The translations under genes and the position numbers were made by a program. The notes beneath the pieces were generated by a model. That model was not told the origin of the DNA and ran no database searches. It was given only the letters and a program-made list of their open reading frames with translations. A DNA stretch of 64,000 nucleotides, from positions 1,054,001-1,118,000 of the forward strand of contig NZ_LT629740.1 of assembly GCF_900105165.1 (NCBI RefSeq), in the 5' to 3' direction. Below are positions 44,001 to 53,636 of the stretch, one piece after another (position 1 is the stretch's first letter; each line of letters opens with the position of its first letter). This stretch comes from Mucilaginibacter mallensis. Its GTDB lineage: Bacteria; Bacteroidota; Bacteroidia; Sphingobacteriales; Sphingobacteriaceae.

Positions 44001-46448
44001 ATGAGATTTCTAAAAGCCTTTTTATCTGTTGTTGCAACATTGGTTTTTATTTGGGCATTACAAACAAAATTTGGCAGCATACCACCGCTGGGCAAATTCT
44101 TAAACCCAGCTACAGGTTTTTGGCAAAATGCGGAGAGTAAGCACATCACTGTTAATCAAACTTTAAAACTTCCCGGGCTGCTTGATAAGGTGACCATCAG
44201 CTATGATGAGCACATGATACCGCACATCTTCGCTAAAAATGATCATGACTTATATTACGCGCAAGGCTATATCACTGCACATGACAGGTTATGGCAAATG
44301 GATATTCAAACCCGCAGCGCATCGGGCAGATTGGCCGAAATAGTGGGCCCCGGAGCTTTGGCGCATGATCGTTATGAACGCCGCATGGGCATGGTTTACG
44401 GTGCTGAAAACACCATCAGTGAGATGATGAAGGACCCGGAAATTAAACAGGTGATCACCGCTTATACTGAAGGCGTTAATACTTATGTTCACCAGCTTAC
44501 CATTCGTGATTATCCTATCGAATTTAAATTATTGGATTATAAACCAGAGGAACTTAAACCCATTAACTGCGCCTTTTTGCTAAAGCTGATGTCGGAAACA
44601 TTGACCGGTGGCTCAGACCAGTTTGCCATGACTAATAACCTAAAGCATTTTGGCGTAAATGCGGTGAACGATCTTTTCCCCGATCAGCATTTTAATAATG
44701 AACCTATCATTCCGGCAGGAACAAAATGGGATTTTAAACCGCTGCCTGTACCTAAGCCATCAAAAGCTTTTGAGGCACAGATGACGGCCGGCATACAGCC
44801 ACGACAAAAGATAGATGGCATCGGCAGTAATAACTGGGCAGTAAATGGCAGTAAAACAGCCAGCGGCTATCCCATTTTAGCTAATGACCCTCACCTTACA
44901 TTAAGTTTTCCATCTATATGGTACCAGATACAATTAACATCGCCGTCAGTAAATGTTAATGGGGTATCGTTGCCGGGTGCGCCTTGTATAGTTATAGGTT
45001 ATAACCAAAAAGTTAGCTGGGGTGTTACCAATGTGGGTGCCGATGTACTGGATTGGTACCAGATAAAATTTAAGGATAAATCCAAAGATGAATACTGGTA
45101 CAACAACCGCTGGAATAAGGTAACACGCCGTATTGAGGCAATAAAAATACGGGGTGAGCAAACTGAATATGATACGGTAATATATACCCATCATGGGCCG
45201 GTGGTTTATGAAACCATTGCAAAAAAAGATACGGGAGTTAGTTATAACAGGAATGTGCCTGTAGGTGATGCTTTACGATGGATAGCACATGATACATCAG
45301 ATGATATCAAAACCTTTTACTTGCTTAATCACGCAAAAAATTATACCGATTACAGGGCTGCGCTTACCTATTTTACTGCGCCTGCACAAAACTTTATTTT
45401 CGCGAGTGTGGATAACGATATTGCCATAACACCTAACGGTAAATTCCCCTTGAAATATAAGGATCAGGGTAAATTTATTTTGGATGGCAGCGATCCGGCC
45501 AACGACTGGCAAGGCTGGATCCCCGCCAGTCAGAACCCGACGGTAAAGAACCCGTCGCGCGGTTTTGTGAGTTCAGCAAATCAATCTGCAACCGATGCCT
45601 CCTATCCTTATTATATTAACTGGCAATTTGGCTCGTACTATCGCGGTAAGCGCATTAATGACCGGCTTACTGCTATGCACGGCGCTACAGTAGACAGTAT
45701 GCGCCTGATGCAGATGGATAATTACAGTATTTTGGCGCAGGATGTTTTGCCAACCATGATCAAATATCTCGATCCCACAAAAATGGATGCCGCGCAGCTA
45801 AAAGCGGTAGAGTTGCTTAAAAAATGGGATAAACGTTATGATGCAAACGCCATAGGTGCTACTGTTTTTGACGCCTGGTGGCAGCATTTTTATAATTTAA
45901 TCTGGGCCGATAAATTTTACATAAAAGGCGAATATTTTCAGCCCCCTTATAATGATCGCACTGAAAGGCTGCTGCTTACCGAGCCTAATTCCAAATGGTT
46001 TGATAACGCCAAAACACAAGCTACCGAAACATGTACTGATGTTGTTAACCGCGCATTTTATGATGCTATTGATGAGCTGACAACAAAAAATGGCCCGCAG
46101 GGTGAGAAATGGGAATGGGGATATATCAAACAAACCTATATTAGCCATACAGCTAGCTTACCAGGATTTGGTACTGGAAATTTTGTAGCAGGTGGTACCA
46201 GTGGAGTTATCAATGCACTCAAGGGAGATAATGGGCCATCATGGAGAATGGTAGTGCAGTTGGGGCCACAGGTAAAAGGGTATGGCATATTACCAACAGG
46301 TGAGTCGGGTAACCCGGGAAGTTATTATTATGACGATATGCTACCCATTTGGAAAAGTGGCCAGCTAAGTGAACTGCTGTTTATGCAAAAACCGGGCGAT
46401 GGTAAGGGAAGAATTAAAAAAACGGTTGTACTTGAGAAAAAAGATTAG
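44001..46448 (+). CDS. Penicillin acylase family Ntn-hydrolase
   Basis: Exported or membrane-anchored N-terminal-nucleophile hydrolase of 815 residues from ATG 44001. An N-terminal hydrophobic segment (LKAFLSVVATLVFIWAL) is followed by the alpha-chain (DEHMIPHIFAKNDHDLYYAQGY, AHDRLWQMD), a spacer, and the autocatalytic cleavage site IG/SNNWAV with S276 as nucleophile. Downstream ANDPHL, MHGATVDSMRLMQMDNYS and GESGNPGSYYYDDM are typical. The family includes penicillin G acylases and homoserine-lactone acylases; the substrate is unknown. The gene stands alone after the repeat-rich gap. Confidence 0.93.
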   Translation: MRFLKAFLSVVATLVFIWALQTKFGSIPPLGKFLNPATGFWQNAESKHITVNQTLKLPGLLDKVTISYDEHMIPHIFAKNDHDLYYAQGYITAHDRLWQMDIQTRSASGRLAEIVGPGALAHDRYERRMGMVYGAENTISEMMKDPEIKQVITAYTEGVNTYVHQLTIRDYPIEFKLLDYKPEELKPINCAFLLKLMSETLTGGSDQFAMTNNLKHFGVNAVNDLFPDQHFNNEPIIPAGTKWDFKPLPVPKPSKAFEAQMTAGIQPRQKIDGIGSNNWAVNGSKTASGYPILANDPHLTLSFPSIWYQIQLTSPSVNVNGVSLPGAPCIVIGYNQKVSWGVTNVGADVLDWYQIKFKDKSKDEYWYNNRWNKVTRRIEAIKIRGEQTEYDTVIYTHHGPVVYETIAKKDTGVSYNRNVPVGDALRWIAHDTSDDIKTFYLLNHAKNYTDYRAALTYFTAPAQNFIFASVDNDIAITPNGKFPLKYKDQGKFILDGSDPANDWQGWIPASQNPTVKNPSRGFVSSANQSATDASYPYYINWQFGSYYRGKRINDRLTAMHGATVDSMRLMQMDNYSILAQDVLPTMIKYLDPTKMDAAQLKAVELLKKWDKRYDANAIGATVFDAWWQHFYNLIWADKFYIKGEYFQPPYNDRTERLLLTEPNSKWFDNAKTQATETCTDVVNRAFYDAIDELTTKNGPQGEKWEWGYIKQTYISHTASLPGFGTGNFVAGGTSGVINALKGDNGPSWRMVVQLGPQVKGYGILPTGESGNPGSYYYDDMLPIWKSGQLSELLFMQKPGDGKGRIKKTVVLEKKD

Positions 46449-46532
46449 AATGATTAGATGATTTGGTAATTTGAAGATTTGAAAATTCACTCAATCACTC
46501 ATTCGCTAATTCACTAAATAATTAAGAGAGAT
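46449..46532. repeat. Word-repeat intergenic hairpin
   Basis: The left side has words ATGATTAGATGATTTGGTAA and TTTGAAGATTTGAAAA; the right side has ATTCACTCAATCACTCATTC and GCTAATTCACTAAAT, which are loosely inverse. The pairing is imperfect. It lies between the acylase gene and the small membrane protein gene. Confidence 0.5.
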
Positions 46533-46868
46533 ATGTTATTCCTGATCATACTAATATTATCATACGCGGCGGGCTTTTTTATGCCCTGGTGGGTAGCGGC
46601 TATAGTTGCTTTTCTGGCAGCGCTATGGATAGGTAAAACTCCGGGCCGAAGCTTTTGGTCGGGATTTTTTGGGGTAGCATTTGTATGGGTGGCACTGGCA
46701 TTATTTAAAACTGTGCCCAATGACCACATACTGGCTACACGTGTGGCGCACATGTTTACATTACCGGGCTGGGGATATCTGCTGGCTTTAACTGCTGTTA
46801 TTGGTGGTTTGGTTGGAGGTATGTCGGCACTAAGCGGGATATTAGTAAGAAGGTTGATTTGGGGATAG
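46533..46868 (+). CDS. Small hydrophobic membrane protein
   Basis: Protein of 111 residues with three or four membrane segments: about 3-22, 25-45 with a break, 48-62 and 79-101. There is a Gly-rich last helix (VIGGLVGGMSALSGILV) and basic end (RRLIWG). I do not recognise the family. It follows the penicillin acylase gene on the same strand, 84 bases away. Codon use and hydrophobic pattern look genuine. Function unknown. Confidence 0.65.
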   Translation: MLFLIILILSYAAGFFMPWWVAAIVAFLAALWIGKTPGRSFWSGFFGVAFVWVALALFKTVPNDHILATRVAHMFTLPGWGYLLALTAVIGGLVGGMSALSGILVRRLIWG

Positions 46869-46884
46869 TAACTAGTTAAGTCCC

Positions 46885-46978
46885 GTCATGCCGAACTTGT
46901 TTCGGCATCTCACAGGACATATATAGACTACATGCTTGTTACTTAACTTATGGGTTGCTGAAACAAGTTCAGCATGAC
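46885..46978. repeat. REP-like inverted repeat
   Basis: GTCATGCCGAACTTGTTTCG (46885-46904) and its imperfect inverse GTTGCTGAAACAAGTTCAGC (46954-46973), followed by ATGAC, form a long hairpin. The same words occur inside the pyrR-pyrB spacer (about 30363-30390). It lies between convergent genes. Confidence 0.75.
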
Positions 46979-46989
46979 TTTTTCATTTT

Positions 46990-47955
46990 TCACAATGGTT
47001 GATACTTACTCCCCTGCACCACACCTCTTTCCAATATTTTTTGATCAATATAATACTGGATCTCAGACTTTTTAAGCTGCCAGTTGGGGGCTATCAGCAA
47101 GTCAAGATCACTCAGGCCAAATAAACGCTGGATGATGACATCAGGGCGCAGTAATGGCAGAAAATCGCACAGGAAATCAGCATACTCTTCCAGACTGAAG
47201 AGCTTAAATGGCTGGCGTTTGTATTTTACACCCATTACGCTGCCTTCAACAATATGTAAATGATGCAGCTTGGTGAATTTTATTTGCGGGTGACGGTTAA
47301 TCTCATACGCATAAGCGAGCATTTGATTGTGGCTCTCCCAGGGGAAACCGAATATAGTATGAACGCAGACATCAAGCTTGCTGTTCTCTAACATTTTTAA
47401 TGCTTTCAGCAGGTCATCATGGTCACAGCCGCGGTTTATCTGCGCCAGGGTATCGTTATAGATAGATTCCATACCCATTTCAATATCCACATCAAAACGG
47501 TCGGTATAGCTTTCTAAAAGGGCAATTTTTTCCGGGTCGATACAATCGGGGCGCGTACCTACCGACAGGCCTACAATATCCTCTGTATAATAGCTTAAGG
47601 CCTCGTCATACATGGCCTTCAGGTAATGTGTTGGGGCGTAGGTGTTGGTATTGGGCTGAAAATAGATAATGAATTTATCGGCCTTATTGCCTCTGCGGGC
47701 GCGATCCACACCTGCTATCACCTGTTCCTTTATAGTGGGGTTACTGCGGGTTGGCGATGGTGTAAATGAATCAACATTACAATAGGTGCAACCGCCGTAG
47801 CCTTTTGAGCCATCGCGGTTGGGGCAGGTAAAACCACCATCAACAATTACCTTAAACACCCGCTGACCAGGGTATTTTTGCTTAAGGTACGGGCCATAGT
47901 TATTATAGCCTTTTTCCCATGGTGATGTCTGTATTGTTGATTCCAATGATTGCAT
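46990..47955 (-). CDS. TIGR01212-family radical SAM protein
   Basis: Radical SAM enzyme of 321 residues. The [4Fe-4S]-binding cysteines are C44, C56 and C59 in GGFTCPNRDG...GGCTYCNVDSF, a CX11CX2C spacing typical of the TIGR01212/YhcC group. The nearby VGLSVGTRPDCID and VDIEMGMESIYNDTL are the SAM-fold segments, and LHHLHIVEGS is family-typical. The reaction is not known, although tRNA or small-molecule modification has been proposed for related proteins. Single gene. Confidence 0.92.
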   Translation of the reverse strand: MQSLESTIQTSPWEKGYNNYGPYLKQKYPGQRVFKVIVDGGFTCPNRDGSKGYGGCTYCNVDSFTPSPTRSNPTIKEQVIAGVDRARRGNKADKFIIYFQPNTNTYAPTHYLKAMYDEALSYYTEDIVGLSVGTRPDCIDPEKIALLESYTDRFDVDIEMGMESIYNDTLAQINRGCDHDDLLKALKMLENSKLDVCVHTIFGFPWESHNQMLAYAYEINRHPQIKFTKLHHLHIVEGSVMGVKYKRQPFKLFSLEEYADFLCDFLPLLRPDVIIQRLFGLSDLDLLIAPNWQLKKSEIQYYIDQKILERGVVQGSKYQPL

Positions 47956-48047
47956 TGCGGCAAAGATAGGGATTTTTTGCGAGGCCTATCTCCTTTAACA
48001 ATCTGATAGCTTTCAGCATGGTAAATGAACTTTACATCGCCAATAAA

Positions 48048-48110
48048 ATATAAAAGGCAAGAGCGGACAATTGGTCCTGGCTCCTGCCTCTTAATTCATG
48101 CTCCTTGTTT
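48048..48110. repeat. Word-repeat hairpin
   Basis: AAGGCAAGAGC-GGACAATTGGTCC-TGGCTCCTGCCTCTT can fold into an imperfect stem with an internal palindrome. It lies between the radical SAM start and the lipoprotein stop. Confidence 0.55.
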
Positions 48111-48114
48111 GTAC

Positions 48115-48558
48115 CTATTTATTTGTAAAATAAGTTGCTTCAGTGTAGCGGTAAGTTGTACTACCATCAGTTTCAGTATCCTCAATATAAATATATAGGG
48201 CGCTGGATGTTGCTTTAAACGTTGCAGTTTTTGAAAATGCATCAATAGTAGTATTGTCAATTGTTTGCTTCGGATAATTAAGTGTTACGCTATTGCCTTT
48301 AACTGAATAGGTAAAATTTGATGAAGCATCCCCTGATAGCTGAATGCCGGTGCCATTTGAGTTGAACTGAACATAATCACTATGATCAAAGCTTTCAGGA
48401 TCCTGTTGAGTTAATACATTATTAGTGTATACTTTAGCAGTATCGGTAGTAATATACCATTTACCTTCCAAAGATGCTGAGGGTGAGGGATTATTCTTTT
48501 TTGAACAACCCATAAATAGTGCAATTGCCGCCAGGGCTACAAGTAAAATTTTATTCAT
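48115..48558 (-). CDS. Lipocalin-like lipoprotein
   Basis: Secreted lipoprotein of 147 residues with lipobox MGC (C18), then SKKNNPSPSASLEGKWYITTDT. Beta-rich mature region with Y/F.FNSNGTGIQL and a final TYRYTEATYF. It is a distant paralogue of the lipoprotein at 34277, sharing GKWY, YTNNVLT and the extra N-terminal Lys/Asn-rich stretch. Small lipoproteins of this type are numerous in Sphingobacteriaceae; function unknown. Single gene. Confidence 0.75.
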   Translation of the reverse strand: MNKILLVALAAIALFMGCSKKNNPSPSASLEGKWYITTDTAKVYTNNVLTQQDPESFDHSDYVQFNSNGTGIQLSGDASSNFTYSVKGNSVTLNYPKQTIDNTTIDAFSKTATFKATSSALYIYIEDTETDGSTTYRYTEATYFTNK

Positions 48559-48709
48559 GATATGAATGGTTTAAGTATTTTCGGCAAAGATATTAAAAGG
48601 CTTAAATCAGGGATGGACTTTTTTAATTATTTCTTATATTATCCCATAGGTTAACAAAAAAGACAAAATGAGTTAATATTTACCATCATTCAGATAAAAG
48701 ACTAGCGTT

Positions 48710-48826
48710 GCTACCGCAAGCGTCCCACTTGTGGTATTGGTGTTTAGATAATCAAGCGCATAACAAACTAATTATTACCATGCGGCTAAATTGCATACGG
48801 GCCACAAGCGGGACGCTTGCGGTAGC
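48710..48826. repeat. REP-like inverted repeat
   Basis: The arms 48710-48734 and 48802-48826 match at 24 of 25 positions when inverted and contain CCGCAAGCGTCCC, related to the AAGCGTCC palindromes at 18981-19095. The rest of the 48559-48953 spacer has GCCTGCAGGC and GGCCCGCTGGCTAGCGGGAAC (about 48910-48930) palindromes. No gene seen. Confidence 0.85.
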
Positions 48827-48953
48827 GGGGGGATGCAATGGATACCGGCCCAATCGAGAGCCTCAGTGCAGGCTGAGCTTAAGGCCTGCAGGCGTATGAG
48901 TGGAAAGCCCGGCCCGCTGGCTAGCGGGAACGTCCAAATGTTATAAAAACACA

Positions 48954-50257
48954 TTACTCTGATGCCTTATGTTTTTTGTAGGCCAGCCATACATAAAAGG
49001 GAATGCCTAGCATTAACAGCACAAAACCATAGAACACTGGTACCTCGCCCGAGCCTACTACCATCCATAATGTGTAGCTAAAGGCTAACACGGCCAGTAT
49101 AATGGCAGCTGCCCAGCCAGTAGTGATCTTTTTCCGCGCCCTGATGATGGGATAGGCTGCTATTGAAAACAGAAATGGCACGAGCGTAGTTAAAACTCCC
49201 ACCAGCATCAGGGATTTAAATTGATCGACAAGGCCTTTGTTGTAGTTCATGTAAATGAAGAATGAAATAAACACACCGTTCATGAATATGCCAAAAAAGG
49301 GAGCGCCGTTTTTGTTCAGTTTGCCGAATATAGGCGGGAACAGCTTGTCTTTTGCCGTGGCATAGGGCACTTGGCCCTGTACGAGTATCCAGCCGTTGAG
49401 CGAGCCAAAGGCAGCTATGGCTACCCCGGCACTTACCCAATAGCGGGCATTGCTGCCGTAAATGATTACCGCCGCATCGGCATAAGGAGTGAGCGAGTGG
49501 GCCCGTGTATTAGCGGGGATGATGCCCATTACACTAACACTGCCTAAAATGTAAACTACAGCCGTAATTAATAAACCCAGTATGGTTCCTTTGCCAATTG
49601 TTTTTTCGGGGTTCTCAATGCTGCCTGCGGGTATGGTGGCGCACTCAATACCGAGATAGGAGAACATGGTCATGGCGGCGGTGGTGCTTATAGCGCTCAG
49701 TACCGAAACCCCGCTGCTGTTGAAAGGTAAAAAGTATTTGGCTTTTATAAAAAACAGGCCGTCGACAGCTATTAGCACCAGCGGAACGATCTTTAAAATG
49801 GCAGTGACCAGTTGTACTCTCCCGCCGGCAACAACCCCCAATGTATTAATATAAGTGAGCAGCCATACTGATTAAAATAGATATAAGAGGATTAGTGCCT
49901 ATTACGGAAAAAAAGGTGCTTAGCGCGCTTGTAAATGAAATTACAATGGCCGAGTTTCCGCAAGCGTTGGATATATAATATCCCCAAGCCACCAGGAAAC
50001 CCGCAAAATCGCCTAAACCGCTTTGCGAGAAGGCATAAGGGCCACCCGTGCTATGTGGCAACAGTTTATTGAGGTTGGCAAACACTTTAGCTATAAAAAA
50101 GGAGCCAATGGCCGAAAATATCCAGCCTAATAAACCTACACTGCCAAAAGAGGCCATGGCGGCGGGCATTAAAAAAACGCCAGCGCCTATCATGCTGCCT
50201 ACAACCAATGAGGTAGTGGTCCACAGACCAATCTTTTTTGAGGATTTGGGTTATTAA
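48954..50257 (-). pseudogene. Broken APC-family amino-acid permease
   Basis: Two adjacent frames together encode one APC permease of roughly 425 residues. The upstream part (50257 to 49846) gives VVGSMIGAGVFLMPAAMASF and further segments and ends at a stop after ISMAAHLY. The downstream part (from about 49860 to 48954) continues in the +1 frame with LLTYINTLGVVAGGRVQLVT. The upstream part also lacks a usable ATG: the expected N-terminal frame (NNPNPQK) is cut off from the helix-1 frame at a run of six A (minus strand, near 50237) and is preceded by a stop. At least two frame disruptions suggest a decayed gene, unless sequencing error explains them. Confidence 0.8.
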
Positions 50258-50396
50258 TGGATTTTAATTAACAGGGGTATAAGCCGGAGTATATAAATAA
50301 CTGACCCTTAGCATCAGCATAAATTACATTTCTAAAGCTATCTAAAAATAAATGAATAAACAAAAACAGATAAAAGCTTAATTTCGGGGAAAATAT

Positions 50397-51641
50397 TTGA
50401 AAAGCATTTTGTCGCAGAAAACAGTATCCAACTATATTCCCGCTTTAACAGGTGTACGTGCCATGGCCGCTTATCTGGTGTTCATATCGCATTACAGCTA
50501 CATTTTTGATGGTATTTTTCCGCCGCTTGTACTGCGTTTCCTGGGAGAGTTTCATATTGGGGTATCATTGTTCTTTGTCCTGTCGGGGTTTTTAATAACT
50601 TATCGGTATTACAATAACTTTCATTTAACGGGGGCATGGTTCAGGCAATACCTTAAAAACCGTGTGGCACGTATCTACCCCATGTACTTTTTGCTTACGC
50701 TAGGCGCCTTTGTATATTTTTATTTTAGTAATGATCAGGCCATCACCAAGGGGTACCCGCACCCGATTGGATTGCTGCTCATGAATCTTACGTTTATACG
50801 CGGTTTCTTTTACCAGTTTTGGAATACGGGAATTGCGCAGGGCTGGTCGCTCACGGTAGAGGAGTGCTTTTACTTTTCAGCACCTGTTATATTCCTCATC
50901 GCCAAAAGGCATGGCAAGTTTTATTTGCAGCCGGTAATATTAACGGCATTTGGGGTAGTGATGGTGCTTATCTTCAGGCATATTAACTGGCATGGCTTCT
51001 TCGGCAACTTTACTTTTGTAATGCTGTTCACTTTTTTTGGGCGATGCTTCGAATTTTTTGTAGGGGTTCAGCTGGCGCGATATGTGCTTAATAAAGGCTT
51101 TACCCGAACCAATAAGTTTAATTTTACCTATGCAGGCTTTGTGCTGATATTTGTTTGTGTGCTGGTGATGGCATTTCAGCCTATACCGGCAGGATGGGCG
51201 GCAGGGTTGGAGAGCCCGGTGGGGATCATCACCAATAACTACTTCTTATGTGTGGCAGTGGCGCTATTTTATTATGGTCTGTTGACCGAAACTACCCGGT
51301 TCAAAAGCTTTTTAGCTATGCCTTTTATTGAGTTACTGGGCAAAAGCTCCTATATATTTTACCTGATACACCTGGGCTATATGGCCAACCTGATTAATGG
51401 CACTTTTGATAAACTTAATGATGATGTGTTTGCGCTGTATGATAAATGGGGGCTGGAGTGGCATTCGCCATTTGAGTACGACTGGCTTAACCTGTTTTAT
51501 GCTTTTGTTATACTGAATATTATAGCAGTAACTTTATTTAAGCTGGTTGAGGAGCCCTTAAATCATTATATCCGTAGGTCGGATTTCCTGATCAAAAATA
51601 AAGTCCGGAATCCTGAAAATAGTTCAGAGAAGATCGCGTAG
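50397..51641 (+). CDS. Acyltransferase 3 family membrane protein
   Basis: Integral membrane O-acyltransferase of 414 residues with about ten membrane segments. The signature YIPALTGVRAMAAYLVFISHY has R21 and the catalytic histidine H32 in the first membrane helix, followed by FHIGVSLFFVLSGFLITYRY. The only plausible start is TTG at 50397, because no upstream in-frame ATG precedes the conserved region. The acceptor is unknown. A second member is at 7427, only distantly similar. The gene is divergent from the broken permease. Confidence 0.87.
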   Translation: MKSILSQKTVSNYIPALTGVRAMAAYLVFISHYSYIFDGIFPPLVLRFLGEFHIGVSLFFVLSGFLITYRYYNNFHLTGAWFRQYLKNRVARIYPMYFLLTLGAFVYFYFSNDQAITKGYPHPIGLLLMNLTFIRGFFYQFWNTGIAQGWSLTVEECFYFSAPVIFLIAKRHGKFYLQPVILTAFGVVMVLIFRHINWHGFFGNFTFVMLFTFFGRCFEFFVGVQLARYVLNKGFTRTNKFNFTYAGFVLIFVCVLVMAFQPIPAGWAAGLESPVGIITNNYFLCVAVALFYYGLLTETTRFKSFLAMPFIELLGKSSYIFYLIHLGYMANLINGTFDKLNDDVFALYDKWGLEWHSPFEYDWLNLFYAFVILNIIAVTLFKLVEEPLNHYIRRSDFLIKNKVRNPENSSEKIA

Positions 51642-51729
51642 CGTAAATAGCAAAGCACCAGAAATTACTCCGATGCTTATTATTTTATTATGAAGGAATT
51701 GGGATATTAACCGGAATAGGGTTAATATC

Positions 51730-51918
51730 TTATTTCATGATATTGAAAACTGTTTTGATAGCTATAATAGTGCCGATAAACAGAATAACATCAGCAATTT
51801 CTGAGCTATGTTTAAAATCGGCGAAACGCAGGTAAATACCTACTAAACCTAAAACTATTGCAAGTACTAATATTATGTAGTGGCGTGGCTCGCTTGCTGC
51901 TTCTAATCTTTTGTCCAT
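51730..51918 (-). CDS. Small membrane protein, two segments
   Basis: Protein of 62 residues with two membrane segments (about 15-31 and 42-58) and a charged N-terminus (MDKRLEAASEPRHY). The sequence YIILVLAIVLGLVGIYLRFAD has a clear helix pattern and a good ATG. No family recognised. It stands alone with about 90 bases to its left and the copy C repeat region to its right. Likely a real small gene, function unknown. Confidence 0.6.
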   Translation of the reverse strand: MDKRLEAASEPRHYIILVLAIVLGLVGIYLRFADFKHSSEIADVILFIGTIIAIKTVFNIMK

Positions 51919-52019
51919 TTTTGATAATGTAAATTGAATGAAGCAAAAATAGAAATGTTTGCGGGAAATTGATGAATGTTTTGAAGATTTTTAATTTGGT
52001 GGTTTTCTTTCAAGCGTTA

Positions 52020-52585
52020 TTGCGAGGTACAAAGCAATCCCCGGCTATACAGAGGAATAATGCAGGTTTGAATATCGCGCGCAGCCGCTTATGGGCGCGG
52101 AGCCCTAGTTACTTTTTTCGTATTTGTTTGCTTTTTCAAGGCACTCAAGAGGGCTTCGCCGTTTGGCTTGATCCAAAAGTAACCAAAAGATCAAGACAAA
52201 AAGATCCTTCCGCCCACAGGCAAAACACCCAGGCCCGCGCTTTTTGTCGGGCCTTTACCCGCTTTTCATAATGTTTCAATTAAAACTTTTCATCTTAAGT
52301 TATTTTTCTCTTTCCCCCGTCAGTAGAACAGCTTCGGGCGAAATCAGGCAAAACGATAGTGACCTTGTGCGTGGCAGGGCATAGCAGATTTTTACAGAAG
52401 CGCAAAGGCCAGGTGCGTAGCGCATGCAGGGTAAAAATATAGCAGCCCAGGTTTTGCCTGATTTGCAGGGAAAGGCCAAGTGCGGCAAAGAAGCATTTCT
52501 AGTGACTTGATTTTTTGTTTCTTTTGTATCAAGACAAAAGAAACAGGCCTTAGCGGCTATGAGCGATACCAAGCGACTTAACAAG
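52020..52585 (+). repeat. Composite dispersed repeat, copy C
   Basis: Forward copy, running from ATTGCGAGGTACAAAGCAAT through GGGCGCGGAGCCCTAG, a left hairpin interrupted by about 50 bases (52108-52182), the shared spacer (CCACAGGCAAAACACCCAGG, CCCGCGCTTTTTGTCGGGC), the core 52319-52506 and the right hairpin 52517-52544 (GTTTC/GAAAC stem). The spacer is nearly the same as in copy D. It is intergenic between the 62-residue membrane protein and the DUF4349 gene. Confidence 0.9.
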
Positions 52586-52697
52586 CCTTAAAAAAATAAA
52601 CTTCTCCGCCCATTACATAATCCCAAAACAGCATTATGATAACGGAACGAAGAAGTCCCCCGCAGGGTAATGCCAAATACCCTGCAGGGGAAATAAC

Positions 52698-53555
52698 TTA
52701 AACTATCGGGTGTGCTTTGCGCTTGTTGTAATACCTTATACCCAGCCATATTGCAATCCCGCATAAAACAAAGGCCCATACATTAACCAGCCCAATGATC
52801 ACTTCACTAAAAATAAACCAGCCATTTTGTATCGCCATGCCCAACTGACTAAAGAAAGGCAGGTTATAGGTTGATGTATCATCATTAACAATGATCTCTT
52901 TGCTGATGGTGTTGCTCTGGTAAAAACTCATGCTGATCACACTGTATTTTACCTCGTCATCAATCCTTTTATTGCCAATCTGCTCATCTACCATGTCATC
53001 TTTCAGGTCCATTACCTTGTTGGGATCTTTAACTATAATTTTGCCTTGTTTTTGTTGGGCGATAAATTCCTGGCGGTTCTTCAGTTTTAATTTTTCTGCC
53101 AGGTAATCCAGTGATTTATCTTCAATATCCATTTTACTTTCATTTACATGGATACCCATATGGCTTACCGTGGTCAGGAATTCATCCAGTTTTTCGGTAG
53201 GTATCTTCACAGTCATATCGGCACTGGTGTTAAAAGCAGAGATGCGCATTATGGAGTCATCGCTCAGGCGTACATCATGGGTTTGCTCGTCGGTGGATGT
53301 CATGTTGTGGTGCATAACCATGCCGTTATATTTTGTGGCAAGCGCTGAAATATTCTCGCCTGTTTGCTGTACATTTTTAACCTTGAAGCGGATATCGGCC
53401 GTTTTTACCAGCTTGGCCATTAAAGTTGTGTCTGCAATTTTGTCTTCCATACGGGCACTATCAGCAGTTTCAGCAGACTCATAACTCGATTTATTTTTGC
53501 ATGCGCCAAGCAATACAATGCCTGTCAGCATCATTACTAATGATCTGTTTTTCAT
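52698..53555 (-). CDS. DUF4349 lipoprotein
   Basis: Lipoprotein of 285 residues with lipobox LGAC (C19). The mature region has the DUF4349 pattern (KTADIRFKVKNVQQTGENIS, MTVKIPTEKLDEFLTTV, a coiled-coil with SLDYLAEKLKLKNRQEF) and a C-terminal membrane segment (about 250-275). Such proteins sit in the periplasm anchored at both ends and are of unknown role. The N-terminus is predicted on the outer face of a membrane. It is flanked by repeat copies C and D. Confidence 0.87.
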   Translation of the reverse strand: MKNRSLVMMLTGIVLLGACKNKSSYESAETADSARMEDKIADTTLMAKLVKTADIRFKVKNVQQTGENISALATKYNGMVMHHNMTSTDEQTHDVRLSDDSIMRISAFNTSADMTVKIPTEKLDEFLTTVSHMGIHVNESKMDIEDKSLDYLAEKLKLKNRQEFIAQQKQGKIIVKDPNKVMDLKDDMVDEQIGNKRIDDEVKYSVISMSFYQSNTISKEIIVNDDTSTYNLPFFSQLGMAIQNGWFIFSEVIIGLVNVWAFVLCGIAIWLGIRYYNKRKAHPIV

Positions 53556-53636
53556 AGGTTTATAAATTGATTTGTTGTTTTTATATTGATACGGGAAATG
53601 GGAAAAGGTAACCCAAAGGGGAAATAAAATAACTAC

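Noticed and set aside
52300..52584. 94-residue frame within repeat copy C
   Set aside because: Repeat-derived, Cys/Arg-rich and lacking any domain pattern.
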